A stretch of 28,780 bases of DNA from DATGLE01 sp035294325 (lineage in GTDB: Bacteria > Chloroflexota > Ktedonobacteria > Ktedonobacterales > Ktedonobacteraceae). Position numbers and translations under genes: made by a program. Location of the stretch: assembly GCA_035294325.1 (NCBI GenBank), contig DATGLE010000238.1, positions 1 through 28,780 of the forward strand, in the 5' to 3' direction. Below, in pieces: positions 15,906-24,163 of this stretch. Below the pieces are notes generated by a model that saw only the letters and a program-made list of their open reading frames with translations, had not been told where the DNA came from and did not search any database. How positions within the stretch are numbered: position 1 is the first letter of the stretch; every line of letters begins with the position of its first letter.

Positions 15906-16886
15906 TTATGTCTTCTGTTCTCCTGCCTTCTGCTCCTCGCTGGCGCTCTGCTCCTCGCTGGGCACGGGCAGCTTTGGCGGATGGAGCCAGCCGGGATGGG
16001 GACTCCAGCCGATGGCGAGGATGCGGGGCCGGTTTTCGCCATCCAGTTCGACCATGCTTACCGAGGCATTGTCGATCATCAATGAGCCAGCGCGTTTAGC
16101 TTCCAGGCCGGTATAGTGAGCAATTATAAGCTTGATGACATCGGCATGCGCGACAAAGGCGGGGTAGGCCCCGATATCCTCTCTGGCGCACCAGCGTTCG
16201 ATGGCCGCCACTGCGCGCTGCTGGACCTGGGGGAAGGTTTCGACGCCCTGCGGGGCCACGCTGGGATCCTGTACGTAAGCCTTCCAGCCTGGATCATTTT
16301 TGCTGACCGTCTCTATGAGCTGTCCTGCCCAGGGGCCGACATCGGTATCCATCAGTTCTGGTTCCAGTTGTATCTCCAGTGATCGCCCCCGCGCGACGAT
16401 CTCAGCCGTGTCACGCGCCCGATCCAGCGGGCTGCTGATGATGGCGCTGATCGGCAGGACCGTCAGCGCTTCGGCGAGGCGCTCTGCCTGTTTGCGCCCG
16501 GTATCGTTCAATTCAACTCCTGGAAGCTGTCCAGGGAGACGACGTTCAACGTTCCATGTAGTTTGCCCATGTCGAATAAGGAGCAACGTTCGTTTCATGC
16601 CACCAGATGTACTTTCCACAATTTGCCGGTACTGAAACTGAATCTGGAGCCGCCAGCGCAGGAAGCGCCAGCCCGTAGAGAGGTAGAGCCAGAGAATGTA
16701 TAGCAGGCTGTATGCCGCACCGATAAGATCTCTCAACGTAGCCTCGAATACCCGGGCGGCTGATGCTCTTGTACTGCCTGGTTGGCCGACCCATGTCTTA
16801 CGCGCGTCTGCAAAAGCGCGCTCCACAATCCAGTTTTGCTTGCCTTCTATTGTATCAGCGTCAACCTTGAGACGCAACCTGCCCAT
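15906..16886 (-). CDS. Histidine phosphatase with N-terminal membrane segment
   Basis: 326 residues in the long form. Residues 97 onward are a phosphoglycerate-mutase-like histidine phosphatase: TLLLIRHGQTTWNVERRLPGQ (100-120) with phospho-accepting His106, then SSPLDRARDTAEI, MDTDVGPWAG, FVAHADVIKLIIAHYTGL (second catalytic His) and a Glu-rich C-terminus. The 96-residue extension ahead of it has a hydrophobic stretch AYSLLYILWLYLSTGWRFLRW (58-78) that may anchor the enzyme to the membrane. An ATG at 16598 would give a plain 230-residue enzyme, but its ribosome site is no better. The long form begins only 23 bp from the tRNA-Glu -35 box on the other strand. Upstream partner of the ATPase gene. 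Substrate unknown: small phosphoesters, sugar phosphates or cobalamin intermediates are typical in the family. Confidence 0.82.
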   Translation of the reverse strand: MGRLRLKVDADTIEGKQNWIVERAFADARKTWVGQPGSTRASAARVFEATLRDLIGAAYSLLYILWLYLSTGWRFLRWRLQIQFQYRQIVESTSGGMKRTLLLIRHGQTTWNVERRLPGQLPGVELNDTGRKQAERLAEALTVLPISAIISSPLDRARDTAEIVARGRSLEIQLEPELMDTDVGPWAGQLIETVSKNDPGWKAYVQDPSVAPQGVETFPQVQQRAVAAIERWCAREDIGAYPAFVAHADVIKLIIAHYTGLEAKRAGSLMIDNASVSMVELDGENRPRILAIGWSPHPGWLHPPKLPVPSEEQSASEEQKAGEQKT

Positions 16887-16908
16887 CAGGCGGCCAGAAA
16901 AAGCCGGC

Positions 16909-16937
16909 TTGACAAAGCCCCGGCGATGCGATAAAAT
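16909..16937 (+). promoter_or_regulatory. Promoter of tRNA-Glu
   Basis: TTGACA (16909-16914), 17-nt spacer, TAAAAT (16932-16937). Expected start about 16944, giving a 35-nt leader before the mature tRNA. Confidence 0.82.
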
Positions 16938-16978
16938 CCTGGTGTCGTTGCGCGCGCAATAGATGAAGCGTTGTTCTT

Positions 16979-17052
16979 GCCTCGTTCGTCTAGTGGCCTA
17001 GGACGCCACCCTTTCAAGGTGGAGATCACGGGTTCGACTCCCGTACGAGGTA
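16979..17052 (+). tRNA. tRNA-Glu (anticodon TTC)
   Basis: Complete cloverleaf: acceptor GCCTCGT / ACGAGGT, D-arm GTCT...GGAC, anticodon stem CCACC/GGTGG with loop CTTTCAA (anticodon TTC), T-arm ACGGG-TTCGACT-CCCGT, discriminator A at 17052. CCA is not encoded. The first pair is G-U, which I recall as normal in some bacterial tRNA-Glu. Promoter and terminator both flank it, so it is a single-tRNA transcript. Confidence 0.96.
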
Positions 17053-17074
17053 TTATTTCCGCTAGTATTTCCAG

Positions 17075-17125
17075 AGAGGTCTGGCAGGCGTCACTTATTT
17101 AGCCATGTCAGACCTCTTTGTTTTG
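17075..17125 (+). terminator. Intrinsic terminator of tRNA-Glu
   Basis: AGAGGTCTGGCA (17075-17086) pairs with TGTCAGACCTCT (17106-17117) over 12 bp with one G-T, followed by TTGTTTTG. It ends 42 bp before moeA. Confidence 0.85.
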
Positions 17126-17166
17126 CAGCCTGCTCTGCTGCGGCTTTCATTGCCACGAAAGGTAAG

Positions 17167-18423
17167 ATGACCATGATTAGCGTAGAAGAAGCTCTTGAGC
17201 GTATTTTATCCGAGATCGAGCCACTGAACATTGTACAGCTTCCGCTCTCCGAAGCGCTCGGCGCGGTGCTTGCGCAGGACATCATCGCGCAGGAAGATAT
17301 TCCTCCCTTTGCGAACTCGGCCATGGATGGGTTCGCGCTCCTCAGCAAAGATAGCAAGCCGCGCGATGGGCAGCCGCCGCGCCTGCGCGTCACCGGAGGA
17401 GTCGCAGCCGGTTATGTCGCAGATCGCCCTGTCGAGGAAGGCACGGCCATGCGCATCATGACCGGTGCTCCGGTGCCTCCGGGGGCCGATAGCGTCATCC
17501 AGGTCGAACTGACGCGCTTCGACGGTCCCGAGAGCGAATGGGTAGAGGTATTGCAGGAGGTCGCTCCGGGGAACAATATTCGCCCTGCCGGCGAGGATAT
17601 ACGCGCCGGGCAGTGCGTCTTGCGCCGTGGCGCCGAGATCGGGCCGTGGGAGATCGGCGTGCTGGCGACGCTCGGCTGGGCTATGGTGCCCGTTGTGCGC
17701 CGCGCCCGCGTGGCGATCCTGGGCACCGGAGATGAAGTTATCGACGTGGATCAGCCCTTGCAGCCGGGCAAGATTCGCAATAGCAACAGCTATTTGCTGG
17801 AGGCAGCCGTGCGGCGCGCCGGGGCGGAGCCTCATCGCCTGGGCGTTGCGCGGGATACCGTCGAGAGCTTGCGTGAAAAGTTTAGCGCGGCCGTTACCCA
17901 CGATCTCATCCTGACCTCCGGCGGTGTCTCCGTGGGCGACTTCGATCTCGTCAAAGATATCATGCAGGAGCAGGGCGAGATCAACTTCTGGCGCATCAAT
18001 ATGCGCCCCGGCAAGCCTGTGGCCTTCGGGCATATCAAAGGCGTCCCATTGCTCGGCCTGCCCGGCAATCCTGTTTCCAGCGCCGTCACCTTCGAGCTAT
18101 TTGGTCGCCCGGTGATACGCAAGATGCAGGGCCATACGCGCCTGGTCAGGCCGCAGATCGAGGTTGTTGTCGAGGATGGCGTGCAGGATCGAGCCATGCG
18201 CCGCCATTACGTGCGCGCTCACGTAGAATGGCGCGATGGCCGCTTCGTAGCTCGCACCACGGGCAACCAGGGTTCCAATATCACCACCTCGCTGCTCAAT
18301 GCCAATGCTTTCTTAATCATCCCGGAGGGAGGCACCGAGGTGCGCCCCGGCGATACCGCGCAGGCCATGATGCTCGACTGGCCGGAGATCGAGATCCCCG
18401 CGCCTCGGTCTCGCCTTTCGTAG
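17167..18423 (+). CDS. moeA: Molybdopterin molybdenumtransferase MoeA
   Basis: 418 residues, normal length. It inserts molybdate into adenylated molybdopterin to complete the molybdenum cofactor. Motifs in order: IPPFANSAMDGFAL (about 48-61), VEEGTAMRIMTGAPVPPGADSVI (about 90-112), GNNIRPAGEDI, the MoaB/MogA-like domain with ILGTGDEV and LTSGGVSVGDFD, INMRPGKPVAFG, LLGLPGNPVSS, and a C-terminal beta domain ending in PEGGTEVRPGD. The first ATG at 17167 has AAAGG five bases upstream. No other cofactor genes (moaA-E, mogA, mobA) and no molybdoenzyme lie in the window, so it acts with genes elsewhere. It follows the tRNA-Glu terminator, and its own promoter is not obvious. Confidence 0.95.
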   Translation: MTMISVEEALERILSEIEPLNIVQLPLSEALGAVLAQDIIAQEDIPPFANSAMDGFALLSKDSKPRDGQPPRLRVTGGVAAGYVADRPVEEGTAMRIMTGAPVPPGADSVIQVELTRFDGPESEWVEVLQEVAPGNNIRPAGEDIRAGQCVLRRGAEIGPWEIGVLATLGWAMVPVVRRARVAILGTGDEVIDVDQPLQPGKIRNSNSYLLEAAVRRAGAEPHRLGVARDTVESLREKFSAAVTHDLILTSGGVSVGDFDLVKDIMQEQGEINFWRINMRPGKPVAFGHIKGVPLLGLPGNPVSSAVTFELFGRPVIRKMQGHTRLVRPQIEVVVEDGVQDRAMRRHYVRAHVEWRDGRFVARTTGNQGSNITTSLLNANAFLIIPEGGTEVRPGDTAQAMMLDWPEIEIPAPRSRLS

Positions 18424-18488
18424 CCACGCGCTTTATCGCGCCCGGCGGCCCTCTACAGGCCGGCGCAGGCGCGATAAAGCGCGTGGCT
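18422..18488. repeat. Long palindrome H after moeA
   Basis: Perfect 21-nt arms 18422-18442 and 18468-18488 enclose a second stem (GGCC/GGCC plus GGC/CCG pairs) around CTCTACA. It starts within the moeA stop codon. Shape resembles the other elements, but the flanking mini-hairpins are missing. From 18489 to 18617 the phrases 'GGCTGCGCAC', 'CAGCTACGCAC' and 'CATCGCRC' recur in loose form; no gene is seen there. Confidence 0.82.
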
Positions 18489-18617
18489 GCGCACAGAGTG
18501 ACCTCGCTGCTTCTGATTGTTACCTTTCAGCATCGCACGGCTGCGCACCGGAGGACTTCTCCAAAGCTGGTTGCAGTTCACCATCGCGCAGCTACGCACA
18601 ATGGGGATAGCCGCTTT

Positions 18618-18641
18618 AAGTGTTAACCCGCATTAACACTT
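18618..18641. repeat. Hairpin past the pentapeptide-repeat gene
   Basis: AAGTGTTAA and TTAACACTT (perfect 9 bp) around CCCGCA, seven bp past the minus-strand stop codon. No T-run, so terminator function is uncertain. Confidence 0.6.
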
Positions 18642-18647
18642 CTGATC

Positions 18648-19640
18648 TCAGCGAAGCGCCCCGCGCAAATCGGCGCCGTCAAGTGTGGCCCCGTTCAGAA
18701 GCGCCCTGGTAAGATCCGCTCCTCTCAGGTCGGTTGCGTTCAGATTTCCTTCCCGGAGATCGGCTTCGCTGAGGCTGGCGCGGTAGAGATCCGCGTGGCA
18801 GAGATTGGCCCTGTATAGATTAGCCCGGCTCAGGTCGGCGCCGCTCAGATTGGCGTCGCTCAGATTCGCATGGACGAGCAGCGCGCGGGTAAGATCCGCA
18901 TCGCTGAGTATAGCTGCACTCAGGTTGGCATGGCTGAGATTGTTTCCTTGCAGGTTGATCTGGCGGAGGTTGGCCCCATGCAGGTCGGCGCTGTACAGAT
19001 TAGCTTCGCACAGGTTGGCCCCGCGCAAGTCAGCCGCCGCCAGCACCGCCCAGCTCAGATCCGCTCTGGTAAGATCGGCGGCACGCAGATCTGATCGGCT
19101 GAGGTTAGCCCAGGAGAGCGTGGCTTCCCCGAGTTGCGCGTGGCTGAGATCAGCCATAATAAGATCGGCCCCGACAAGATTAACGCCACAGAGATTGACA
19201 CCCTTGAGGCTGCTTCCGCTGAGGTTGGCCCCACCGAGATTAACCCCGCCGAGGTTGGCTCCGTTGAGCAGCGCACCTCGCAGGTCGGCTCCGCAGAGCC
19301 GCGCCCCGTAGAGATCCGCTCCACTGAGGTTGGCCCCATTGAGCTTCACCCCGTAGAATATCGCGCCACAGAGATTAGTCTGTCTGAGATCTGCTCCACT
19401 CACAATGGCCCCGCTGAAGTTTGCTTCGCTAAGATTGGCTTGAAAAAGACGAGTACCTGAAAGGTTAGCTTCAATGAAGTTGGCCCTGTGAAGGTCGGCT
19501 CCACAGAGGCTCGCATTCTTGAGGTCGGCTCTCCCCAGGTTTGGTTGCAGCTCTCGCTGTTTTGCTCGCCAGGCATTCCAGACTTTTGCGCCTTTTTTGA
19601 GCAGATTGAGATGATACAGGTTTGCCATGTGCTGTGCCAT
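18648..19640 (-). CDS. Pentapeptide-repeat protein
   Basis: 330 residues. After a short N-terminal segment, NLYHLNLLKKGAKVWNAWRAKQRELQPNLGRADL (7-40), the rest is about 58 tandem pentapeptides of the A(D/N)LXX type (for example GADLHRANFIEANLSGTRLF). These fold into a right-handed square beta-helix. The 'HLNLLKKGAKVWNAWR' leader is a recurrent N-terminus of this kind of protein in cyanobacteria and filamentous bacteria. Some pentapeptide proteins mimic DNA and protect gyrase (Qnr, MfpA), but most have no known role, and here nothing singles out a target. The protein has no signal peptide. Start at 19640 (GAGAA upstream); an ATG four codons further in is equally possible. The repeat coding creates long open frames on the opposite strand that are not genes. 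Confidence 0.93.
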   Translation of the reverse strand: MAQHMANLYHLNLLKKGAKVWNAWRAKQRELQPNLGRADLKNASLCGADLHRANFIEANLSGTRLFQANLSEANFSGAIVSGADLRQTNLCGAIFYGVKLNGANLSGADLYGARLCGADLRGALLNGANLGGVNLGGANLSGSSLKGVNLCGVNLVGADLIMADLSHAQLGEATLSWANLSRSDLRAADLTRADLSWAVLAAADLRGANLCEANLYSADLHGANLRQINLQGNNLSHANLSAAILSDADLTRALLVHANLSDANLSGADLSRANLYRANLCHADLYRASLSEADLREGNLNATDLRGADLTRALLNGATLDGADLRGALR

Positions 19641-19852
19641 CCATTTCTCTTGTTTTCTGGCTTCTGAGGGGTACTCAGCAAGGATTTTCTCTTCCCCCTT
19701 TGCATTGTATCAGAAGCAGGGCAGGCACTGCCATAGTTTTAGGGCAATTGCCAGAGCAATTTTTGAGAAGATGTCCTGTCTGTTGATGTTACTGCGAGTT
19801 CCAATCTCTGTACCTGCACTTCGCACCTGGATTGCGCTTCAACGGCTGTAAT

Positions 19853-20692
19853 TTATACTGAGATCAGCGGAACGGCCAGCAGGGCAAGAAGAATGCCGAC
19901 GGTCTGGATACGTGAAACGCGCTCTCGCAGCACGAGCACCGCGAGCAGCACCGTCGCCGCCGGGTAGAGCGATGAGAGAATCGCTGCGACATCGAGGCGC
20001 CCCGAGTGAGTGGCGAGCACAAAAAAGGCGTTGCCGATGGCATCCAGCGTCCCCGCGCACAGCACAAGGGGCATGGTAAGTATCGCAGGCTGCACGCGCT
20101 GACGCCGGATCAGCCCGATAACCAGCAGCAGCAGCACCGATGTAAGGCGAGCCACCGCCAGGGGCCAGAAAGTCTCTCCATGACTCACGCGACTGATGAG
20201 GATGAAAAAACAACCGAAGCCGCAGCCGGCCACCAGTGCCAGCCCGATGCCCTTTGGTCGCCCCGTCGCTCGTTCCGGGCGCGATATCAACCCGATAGCG
20301 AGCAGCGCCAGAATGAAGCCGCCGATCTGGAACGGGTTGGGCAGCCCCGTGGTAAAGGCGGCGAAGATGACGGGCAGCCCGGCGGTGAGCATCGCCGAGA
20401 GCGGGGCCGCGATGCCCATGTTACCTATTGAGAGCGCCGTATAGAAGGCGATCAGCCCTACCGCGCCGGCCAGGCCGGCCAGCGCGCCCCACATAACATC
20501 GAACGATCCCGGCAGCGGCTCGCGCCAGATCAGGGCGAGCGCGGTGAGCAATACGAAGCCAACCGCGTAGGCGGCCAGCACGACGCTTGATGCGTTAGCG
20601 CGGCGGGAGGCGAGGCCGCCGGAGAAATCGCCGCTTCCCCAGCAGAGAGAAGCGGCCAGGCCAAAGATGACGGTAGCGAGGGCGCGGCTCAT
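19853..20692 (-). CDS. DMT-family (EamA) transporter
   Basis: 279 residues, ten predicted membrane helices in two five-helix halves. The first half runs LATVIFGLAASLCWGSGDFSGGLAS to VIFAAFTTGLPN and the second half starts at KGIGLALVAGCGFGCFFILI. The WGSGDFSGGLASR start and the ILRERVSRIQTVGILLALLAVPLI-like end are typical of the drug/metabolite transporter superfamily, probably an amino-acid or metabolite exporter; substrate unknown. Repeats of small residues at the inner helices fit the EamA fold. AAGGA lies seven bases before the ATG. Separated from the downstream pentapeptide gene by 212 bp without a recognisable gene, and from the upstream AKR gene by hairpin element I. Confidence 0.88.
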   Translation of the reverse strand: MSRALATVIFGLAASLCWGSGDFSGGLASRRANASSVVLAAYAVGFVLLTALALIWREPLPGSFDVMWGALAGLAGAVGLIAFYTALSIGNMGIAAPLSAMLTAGLPVIFAAFTTGLPNPFQIGGFILALLAIGLISRPERATGRPKGIGLALVAGCGFGCFFILISRVSHGETFWPLAVARLTSVLLLLVIGLIRRQRVQPAILTMPLVLCAGTLDAIGNAFFVLATHSGRLDVAAILSSLYPAATVLLAVLVLRERVSRIQTVGILLALLAVPLISV

Positions 20693-20743
20693 TATGAATC
20701 CTTGCTTCTTAAAGAGGGTAGTATTTATGGATGTGCAAGTCTG

Positions 20744-20851
20744 CCTGACTGCTCACCGCTGCGCGGTTCGCCAGGGAATGGAGGTTGCAGGCTGAGCGCC
20801 GCAGGCGCTCAGCCTGCAACCTCCATTCCCTGGCGTGCGCCGCAGGCGCAC
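20744..20851. repeat. Composite hairpin element I
   Basis: Left module CCTGA plus ACCGC-TGC-GCGGT (20744-20767), identical to that of element E. Perfect palindrome with 32-nt arms 20769-20800 and 20804-20835 around GCA, the longest in the window. Right hairpin GTGCGCC-GCA-GGCGCAC (20835-20851). It sits between tandem minus-strand genes (AKR then DMT transporter). Confidence 0.9.
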
Positions 20852-20884
20852 AAAAACAAGCACATCAGGTTTATTAAACTTCAT

Positions 20885-21814
20885 TTATTTGCCAGCATTA
20901 GTCAGGGCGGCCAGATCTGCGTCGCCCAGTTGCAGCGTGACGGCTCCCATCAGTTCGCGTACCTGCTCTGGCGAGGTTGCGCTGGCGATGGGGGCGGTGA
21001 TGCCGGGCTGCGCCATTACCCAGGCCAGTGAAACCTGCGCTGGCGTGGCGTTGCATCGCGCCGCGATCCGATCCACAGCCTCAAGGATGGCGAAGCCGCG
21101 CTCGTTCATATAGAGCTTCTGCACGCTCTGCGCGCGCGGACTCTGCGGCAGCGGCTGTCCGGGGCGATACTTGCCCGACAAAAAGCCGCGCGCGAGGGAA
21201 TAGTAGGCGATGACGCCGATCTCGTGCTCAACGCATACCTGTTGCGGTCCGTTCTCGTACTCCTCGCGTTCTACCAGGTTATAGAGCGGCTGCAAGCACT
21301 CGTAGCGCGCGTAGCCGTGCTGCTGGCTGACCTGCTCGGCTGCTACAAGGCGCTCCGCTGTGAAGTTTGATGCGCCAATGTAGCGTACCTTGCCCTGCTG
21401 CACCAGGTCGTTGAATGCCGCCATCGTCTCCTCAAGCGGCGTCCCGGTATCATCTTCGTGGGATTGATAGAGATCGATCACATCTGTTTGCAGCCGTTTA
21501 AGCGATTCTTCTACCGCCGCGAAAAGGTACCTGCGCGAGAGGCCGCGCTTATCGGGGGCCATCGGCTTGCCGACTTTGGTTGCAATGATAAGCTTATCAC
21601 GATTGGCGCGCTGCGTCATCCAGCGCCCGATCACTGCTTCGGATTCGCCGCTGGCGTAGATATCGGCAGTATCGATAAAGTTGCCTCCGGCCTCGACGTA
21701 GGCATCCAGAACGGCGAAGGCTGTGCGCTCATCGATGGTTCTGCCAAAAACATTGCTCCCCAGGCAGAGCGGTGTAACATTCAGGTCCGAATGTCCTATT
21801 TTGCGGGTTGGCAT
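20885..21814 (-). CDS. Aldo/keto reductase
   Basis: 309 residues; AAGGAG lies about seven bases before the ATG at 21814. NADPH-dependent reductase of carbonyl compounds with the TIM-barrel AKR fold. Visible: LGSNVFGRTID near the start, FIDTADIYASGESEAVIGRW (about 46-65) with catalytic Asp and Tyr, IATKVGKPM (catalytic Lys), DLYQSHEDD (catalytic His, 116-124), KVRYIGASNF, LQPLYNLVERE, GVIAYYSLARGFLSGKYR, and LAWVMAQPGITAPIASATSPEQV for the NADP phosphate site. Substrate not deducible. Close in pattern to the YajO/YcsN-type and 'voltage-gated K+ channel beta subunit'-like AKRs found singly in many genomes. Monocistronic; hairpin elements lie on both sides. Confidence 0.92.
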   Translation of the reverse strand: MPTRKIGHSDLNVTPLCLGSNVFGRTIDERTAFAVLDAYVEAGGNFIDTADIYASGESEAVIGRWMTQRANRDKLIIATKVGKPMAPDKRGLSRRYLFAAVEESLKRLQTDVIDLYQSHEDDTGTPLEETMAAFNDLVQQGKVRYIGASNFTAERLVAAEQVSQQHGYARYECLQPLYNLVEREEYENGPQQVCVEHEIGVIAYYSLARGFLSGKYRPGQPLPQSPRAQSVQKLYMNERGFAILEAVDRIAARCNATPAQVSLAWVMAQPGITAPIASATSPEQVRELMGAVTLQLGDADLAALTNAGK

Positions 21815-21918
21815 GCGCTCTCCTTATCTCTGTAGATTTGCTTCCTCCTGAATCATATCATATAGAAGCATCGTTAACGGGGTACTTGAGTCTCTGCGTG
21901 CTCTTTGGCTCGCCACTC

Positions 21919-22090
21919 GCGCGGCTTCGCCGCGCAATGAATGGAGAATATGTGGCGAAAGATGCGCGCCGCGCGGCTTCGCCACATATTCTCCAGATAG
22001 GGAGCGCCTGCTGCCGGAAGGAAGGCACGCTCTCCTCCCCGGCGTGGCGCAGCCGCGCAACTCCATCCGGCGAGCGCCGCAGGCGCGAGC
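21919..22090. repeat. Composite hairpin element J (inverted orientation)
   Basis: GCGCGGC-TTC-GCCGCGC (21919-21935), then an inverted repeat with 18-nt arms 21942-21959 and 21978-21995, a second looser pairing around 22001-22040, a degenerate right hairpin GCGTGGC-GCA-GCCGCGC, and finally at 22069-22090 the exact reverse complement of element D's left module (GGCGAGCGCCGCAGGCGCG core). It lies in the divergent gap between the AKR and kinase genes. Confidence 0.85.
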
Positions 22091-22122
22091 ATGCGAAGGC
22101 GCCGGAAATCAGACTATGGAAT

Positions 22123-22152
22123 TTGACAATATCAGATCTCTGCCGCTATCAT
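22123..22152 (+). promoter_or_regulatory. Promoter of the kinase-phosphatase fusion
   Basis: TTGACA (22123-22128), 18-nt spacer, TATCAT (22147-22152). Leaves a leader of about 60 nt to the ATG at 22220. Confidence 0.72.
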
Positions 22153-22219
22153 GGTAGCAGGAAGCTCCAGAATATTTGTGTTGATAAAAGAGCTACAGGT
22201 TGATATTTAGAGAGATGCC

Positions 22220-24163
22220 ATGCCACGTTGCCCCAATCCGCGCTGCCAGATAGATTACCCGCCGGGGACGGTCCAGTGTACGAACCCGTTCTGCCGCTGC
22301 CTTCTTCCCGAGGCCGTTGTTGCCGGACGCTATCGTATCGAGACGTTGATCGGCATTGGCGGCATGGGCGCGGTCTATCGCGCCAGCGATACCTTCGAGA
22401 TGGAGCAGGTGGCGCTCAAGGTGCTCTCGCTCTCCAGCAACATAGTAGATATCACGACGGCGGTAGAGCGCTTCCGGCGCGAGGCGCGTTATGCTCACCA
22501 GTTGAAGCATAAGAACATCGTCCCGGTACTGAATTTCGGTCAGGATGGCAACTTGCTCTATCTTGCCATGCCGCTAATCACCGGCGGTACGCTGAAAGCG
22601 CTGCTCAAAAGCGAACTGCCGCTGCCCACGCAGCAGGCGCAGCGCTATCTCAACGACATCGCCGCCGCTATCGATACGGTCCATGCTCATCCCCAGCAGA
22701 TCGTGCATCGTGATATCAAGCCTTCCAATCTGCTCATTCATCAGGATGATGGTCGCCTGGTGCTGGCCGATTTTGGCATTGCGCGGGCGATGCAGCAGGA
22801 AAAAATTCTAACGCAGCAGGGCTGGTCGCTGGGTACGGAGCATTATATTGCCCCTGAGCAGGAGCAGGGGAAGGCGCAGCCGGCCAGCGACATCTATGCA
22901 ATGGGCGTGGTGGCTTACCAGATGTTTACCGGATTGCTGCCCTTCCAGGCCGTCGTAAGAAGCCGCGCCGCAGAATTGCCGCCACCGAGCGCGTTAAACC
23001 CCGCCCTTCCGCCGTCTGTGGATGTCGCCATTCTGCGCGCCATGGATGTCGATCCCCGCAAGCGTTTCAAGTCGGCGAGCGCTTTCGCGCAGGCCGTGAA
23101 TGAAGCGCTTGCGGCTGAGAACATCTGGTCGGCGTCAACCATCACCTCCACGCTGCCCGCGACCAGCAACGCCAACGTCATTGTGCGCACCATCGTTCCT
23201 GAGAATCCCTGTAGCAACTGCGGGGGCGAGAACCGCAGCAGCTCGCGCTTCTGCCGTCACTGCGGCCACAGCCTTGACGAGACCGCGCCGGTTATCTCCG
23301 ATATGTGTCAGATCGGTTATCTCAGCGATAACGGACAACAGGCTCAGGAGAACGAGGATATGCTGCTGGTAGTGCAGGGATTGTGCGTCAATCTCGCTCC
23401 TCCTCCACGCCCTTTCGGCCTCTTCGCCGTGGCTGATGGCCTGCGCGGGCCGGAGGGAAAGTCGACGGGCGGACATGAAGCAAGCCGCCTGGCGGTTGAG
23501 ACACTGACCGATATCCTGCTGCCCCTGCTGGCGATATCTCCTCGCTCGCGCTCACACGCCACGCCGCAGCACAACACGCTCTCGCCGGGAGGGCAGCGCC
23601 AGCCGAGTACAGCGCTGCGCGGCGTGCCGCCGCCGGACGAGATCATCGAGCAATGGATCAAAGATGCGGTGCGCCAGGCCAATCGTGTGATCTATCACTG
23701 CAACGCCGACTATGATACGCATATGGCCTGCACGCTGACCGCTGCCCTGATCTACAAACAACGGCTTTACGTTGCCAGCGTGGGCGATAGCCGCGCCTAT
23801 CGTTACAGCGCCACTAAAGGGTTACAGTGCATTACCACCGATCATACGATGGCGGCCAATCTTGTCGCCGCGCAGCTTCTGCTACCTGATGAAGTGTATA
23901 AGAGCGCGAAACGAAACCAGCACTATCGCTATCTCGGGCGCGACTACCAGGTGCCCGTCGATACGTTTTGCTGCGAGATCGAGCCTGGCGATCTGGTTCT
24001 GCTCTGCACCGATGGCCTCTGGCATATGGTGCGTGATGAACACCTGGCCGATCTGCTGGCGCAGCCGGGAGCGCCTCAGGAGCGGGTTCGTCGGCTGGTG
24101 GATGCCGCGAACCGTGCGGGTGGTGAGGGCAACGTCAGTGTCATCGTTGTAAGTTCACAGTGA
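22220..24163 (+). CDS. Zinc ribbon-Ser/Thr kinase-zinc ribbon-PP2C phosphatase fusion
   Basis: 647 residues in four parts. (1) N-terminal zinc ribbon, Cys4, Cys9, Cys20, Cys25. (2) Hanks-type kinase, about 36-295: glycine loop GIGGMGAVY (45-53), Lys67, alpha-C Glu88, HRDIKPSN (163-170), DFGIA (184-188), APEQ (211-214), Arg282; all catalytic residues present. (3) Second zinc ribbon, Cys331, Cys334, Cys345, Cys348. (4) PP2C phosphatase, about 363-645: NED (378-380), VADGLRG (404-410), TLTAALI, GDSRAY (522-527), DHT (541-543), TDGLW (597-601), GNVSVIVV (637-644). In (4) the usual DN metal motif before 'VSVIVV' is GN (Gly637), so one metal ligand is missing. The kinase and its opposing phosphatase share one chain, implying self-regulated or locally balanced phosphorylation. 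No membrane segment. AGAGAG precedes the start. Its 3' end overlaps the convergent histidine kinase gene by 23 bp. Confidence 0.92.
   Translation: MPRCPNPRCQIDYPPGTVQCTNPFCRCLLPEAVVAGRYRIETLIGIGGMGAVYRASDTFEMEQVALKVLSLSSNIVDITTAVERFRREARYAHQLKHKNIVPVLNFGQDGNLLYLAMPLITGGTLKALLKSELPLPTQQAQRYLNDIAAAIDTVHAHPQQIVHRDIKPSNLLIHQDDGRLVLADFGIARAMQQEKILTQQGWSLGTEHYIAPEQEQGKAQPASDIYAMGVVAYQMFTGLLPFQAVVRSRAAELPPPSALNPALPPSVDVAILRAMDVDPRKRFKSASAFAQAVNEALAAENIWSASTITSTLPATSNANVIVRTIVPENPCSNCGGENRSSSRFCRHCGHSLDETAPVISDMCQIGYLSDNGQQAQENEDMLLVVQGLCVNLAPPPRPFGLFAVADGLRGPEGKSTGGHEASRLAVETLTDILLPLLAISPRSRSHATPQHNTLSPGGQRQPSTALRGVPPPDEIIEQWIKDAVRQANRVIYHCNADYDTHMACTLTAALIYKQRLYVASVGDSRAYRYSATKGLQCITTDHTMAANLVAAQLLLPDEVYKSAKRNQHYRYLGRDYQVPVDTFCCEIEPGDLVLLCTDGLWHMVRDEHLADLLAQPGAPQERVRRLVDAANRAGGEGNVSVIVVSSQ

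Noticed and set aside
18805..19460. Several plus-strand open frames opposite the pentapeptide gene
   Set aside because: Their Leu/Arg/Ser and Ala/Glu periodicity is the mirror of the pentapeptide codons; the minus strand carries the real protein.
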